Origin: Planctomycetia bacterium
GTDB lineage: Bacteria > Planctomycetota > UBA1135 > GCA-002686595
Assembly (NCBI GenBank): GCA_005778045.1
Contig: SXKQ01000162.1
Coordinates: 1 to 24,015 of the forward strand
Length of the DNA stretch: 24,015 bases
Direction of reading: 5' to 3'
Below the pieces are notes generated by a model. It saw only the letters and a program-made list of their open reading frames with translations, made no database searches and was not told the DNA's origin. Positions 21,749 through 24,015 of the stretch are shown piece after piece (within the stretch, counting starts at the first letter, position 1; each line of letters opens with the position of its first letter). The position numbers were made by a program, and so were the translations under genes.

Positions 21749-22529
21749 CCGTGCGCTGCGAGAGCTTCGCGATCAGCGGCATCACGCGCTTGAATTGCGT
21801 GGCCGCTATGCGCCCCGCGATGCGGCGCACGAAGTCGACGCTGAAGCCGCCCGCCACGAGCTCGCCTTCGCCCATGCGCAGGTCGACCATGTGGTGCAGC
21901 AGTCGGTCGGCGTCGGCATAGCTGAAGCCGAGCTCGCCCTCGTCGGTCTGGCCCTCGAACAGGTCCGCGCTCGGCGCCTTGTCGAGGATCGGCGCGGGGA
22001 CGCCCATGTGGCGCGAGAGCTGATAGATCTGGTGCTTGTAGAGGTCGCCGATCGGGTTGAGCGCGCTCGCAGAGTCGCCCCACTGCGTCGAGTAGCCGAG
22101 CAGGACCTCGGTCTTGTTGCTGGTGCCGACGACGAGGCCCTTCCACTCGACTGAAAGGTCGTAGAGCACGATCATGCGGCAGCGCGCCATCACGTTGCCG
22201 CGCCGCATGCGGTCCTCGACCTTGTGCGCGGCGAGATAGCCATCGGCCATGCCCGTGATCTCGACCTTGCGGGTCGCAATGCCGAGCGCTCCCGCGAGCA
22301 GGCGCGCATGCTCCTCGCTGTCGGGATTCGACGTACGGTAGGGCATCATCACGCCGAGCACGTTTTCCGGCCCGAGCGCGCGGGCGCACAGCGCCGCGAC
22401 GAGCGCCGAGTCGACGCCGCCCGAGATGCCGAGCACGGCGCGCGAGAAGCCGGCGCTGGCGAGCTCCTCGCGCAGGAACTGCACGAGCAGTTGCTCGACG
22501 AGCGGCGGGTGGATGTCGAGCGGGTTCAC
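21708..22529 (-). CDS. nadE: NAD+ synthetase (synthetase domain only)
   Basis: A 273-residue enzyme that amidates nicotinic acid adenine dinucleotide to NAD+ with ATP, the last step of NAD synthesis. The N-type ATP-pyrophosphatase loop is SGGVDSALVAALCAR (36-50). TSNKTEVLLGYSTQWGD and LNPIGDLYKHQIYQLSRHMG are family signatures, and PSADLFEGQTDEGELGFSYA is the conserved lid region. GTG at 22529 overlaps the TGA of the upstream amidase gene (GTGA, 22526-22529). It therefore corresponds to the C-terminal half of glutamine-dependent NadE, with the glutaminase half encoded separately just upstream. The 3' end runs 41 bases into the convergent acetyltransferase gene. Whether it can also use free ammonia cannot be told from sequence. 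Confidence 0.95.
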   Translation of the reverse strand: MNPLDIHPPLVEQLLVQFLREELASAGFSRAVLGISGGVDSALVAALCARALGPENVLGVMMPYRTSNPDSEEHARLLAGALGIATRKVEITGMADGYLAAHKVEDRMRRGNVMARCRMIVLYDLSVEWKGLVVGTSNKTEVLLGYSTQWGDSASALNPIGDLYKHQIYQLSRHMGVPAPILDKAPSADLFEGQTDEGELGFSYADADRLLHHMVDLRMGEGELVAGGFSVDFVRRIAGRIAATQFKRVMPLIAKLSQRTVNQDFRYLRDWGR

Positions 22530-23380
22530 GCGTTTTTCCCTTCGCCGAGGCGGCCGAGCGCGCGGGCGAGCAGATCGGGGCGCGAGTCGCGTCGCAGCGG
22601 GGTCGCCACGCGTGCACGGCGCAGCGCGTCGGAGGTGATCCGCACGTCGAGGCGGCCGGACTCGAGGCCCTCGAGGCGCGCGCACTCCGCGCCGAAGGGA
22701 TCGATCACGCGCGAGCCGCCCCAGAAGAACACGCCGTCTTCCCAGCCGACGCGGTTGGAGTACACGACCCACGTCTGGAACAGGAGGGCGTAGGCCTCGA
22801 GCAGCGTGCGCCACGTGCGCTCGCTGGCGAGCTCGCGCACCCCGCCGTCGACGCCGCGGCCGGGGCTGCAGCTCGTGACGAGCAGCGCGTCCGCTCCGGC
22901 GAGGAAGTGCTGGTAGCCGCTCGAAACGTGCCAGGCGTCCTCGCACACGAGCAGACCGAAGCGCCCGTGGCGCGAGCGGAAGGTCACGAACGAGTCGCCG
23001 GCCGCGAACTCGCGCATCTCGTCGAACATGCCGTAAGTGACGAGGTGCACCTTGCGGTGCACGTGCAGCACCGCGCCGTCCTCGAGGAACGCCACGGAGT
23101 TGTAGATGCGTCCGTCGTCGGAGCGCTCGACGAAGCCGACCGCGATCGAGATGTCGCGCGAGAGCTCGGCGAGGCGCGCGAGCTCGCGTGACTCGACGGA
23201 CAGCGCGACTTCGGCGGTCTGGTCCTTCAGGAAGTACCCGGTCAGTGAGAGCTCGGGGAACACGATCACTTGCGAGCCGGCGCGCCGCGCGGCCTCGACC
23301 TGCGCGACGTGCTCCTCGAGGTTGCGACCCACGTTCCCCAGCGCCGGGTTCGTCTGCGCCACCGTCAGCCGACAATCCAT
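22526..23380 (-). CDS. nitrilase-superfamily amidase, probable glutaminase subunit of NAD synthetase
   Basis: A 284-residue carbon-nitrogen hydrolase. The start at 23380 (MDCRLTVAQTNPALGNVGRN) is the typical opening of the NadE glutaminase domain; 52 open upstream codons enter the MoxR gene. The catalytic triad is complete: Glu43 in FPELSLTGY, Lys110 in HRKVHLVTYGMFDE, and Cys146 in GLLVCEDAWH. FPELSLTGYFLKDQ and the LVTYGMFDE loop are characteristic of glutamine-dependent NAD synthetase rather than of general nitrilases. It is translationally coupled to the synthetase gene, so the two products very likely form a complex that channels ammonia. It follows the MoxR gene by 38 bases. Triad and family are sure; pairing with the synthetase is strong inference. 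Confidence 0.92.
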   Translation of the reverse strand: MDCRLTVAQTNPALGNVGRNLEEHVAQVEAARRAGSQVIVFPELSLTGYFLKDQTAEVALSVESRELARLAELSRDISIAVGFVERSDDGRIYNSVAFLEDGAVLHVHRKVHLVTYGMFDEMREFAAGDSFVTFRSRHGRFGLLVCEDAWHVSSGYQHFLAGADALLVTSCSPGRGVDGGVRELASERTWRTLLEAYALLFQTWVVYSNRVGWEDGVFFWGGSRVIDPFGAECARLEGLESGRLDVRITSDALRRARVATPLRRDSRPDLLARALGRLGEGKNA

Positions 23381-23418
23381 GCCTCTGATCGTAACAGCCC
23401 GCGTGGGTCGGACGCGCC

Positions 23419-24015
<597 letters not shown>

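Overview
The window is about 70% GC. Its genes are tightly packed and mostly read as operons with ATGA or GTGA overlaps. It has two ECF sigma / anti-sigma operons, a secreted protein with type-3 calcium repeats, a PilM/PilN-like fusion and a split NAD synthetase. This suggests a large-genome, GC-rich environmental bacterium, most likely Planctomycetota, with Myxococcota as the alternative. That placement is inferred from gene style only; there is no rRNA or other marker in the window.

Left part (1-8.3 kb): housekeeping and envelope genes. These are the 3' end of a ribBA-type riboflavin gene (+), a secreted thioredoxin-fold/TPR protein (-), a RecQ helicase (+), an unknown 244-residue protein (+), and a two-gene minus-strand operon of a secreted M1 metallopeptidase and a SUI1/YciH-like translation factor.

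Centre-left (8.5-12.6 kb): a five-gene plus-strand operon. Its order is ECF sigma factor, membrane anti-sigma factor, small membrane-anchored CpxP-like protein, PilM-PilN (GspL-like) fusion, PilO (GspM-like) protein. It looks like the inner-membrane platform of a type IV pilus or type II secretion machine placed under its own sigma factor, with no other machine parts nearby. This is the best candidate here for an undescribed system.

Centre (12.6-16.9 kb): a decayed stretch. I infer three pseudogenes: one unknown, one YwqK/MORN-repeat gene with three in-frame stops, and one CBS-domain gene with a single-base frameshift. An intact glutathione-peroxidase lipoprotein lies among them. An AT-hook DNA-binding protein follows, whose tail including the stop codon is tandemly duplicated, and then a tRNA-Arg(CCG) gene with three stem mismatches.

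Right part (16.9-24 kb): a secreted calcium-repeat protein, then a second sigma operon (ECF sigma, repeat-containing anti-sigma, RseB-like lipoprotein) with an ECF-type promoter in front, a small helical protein, and a GNAT acetyltransferase. On the minus strand are a MoxR AAA+ ATPase (cut by the window end), a nitrilase-type glutaminase and an NAD synthetase. The last two together look like a glutamine-dependent NadE split into two overlapping genes.
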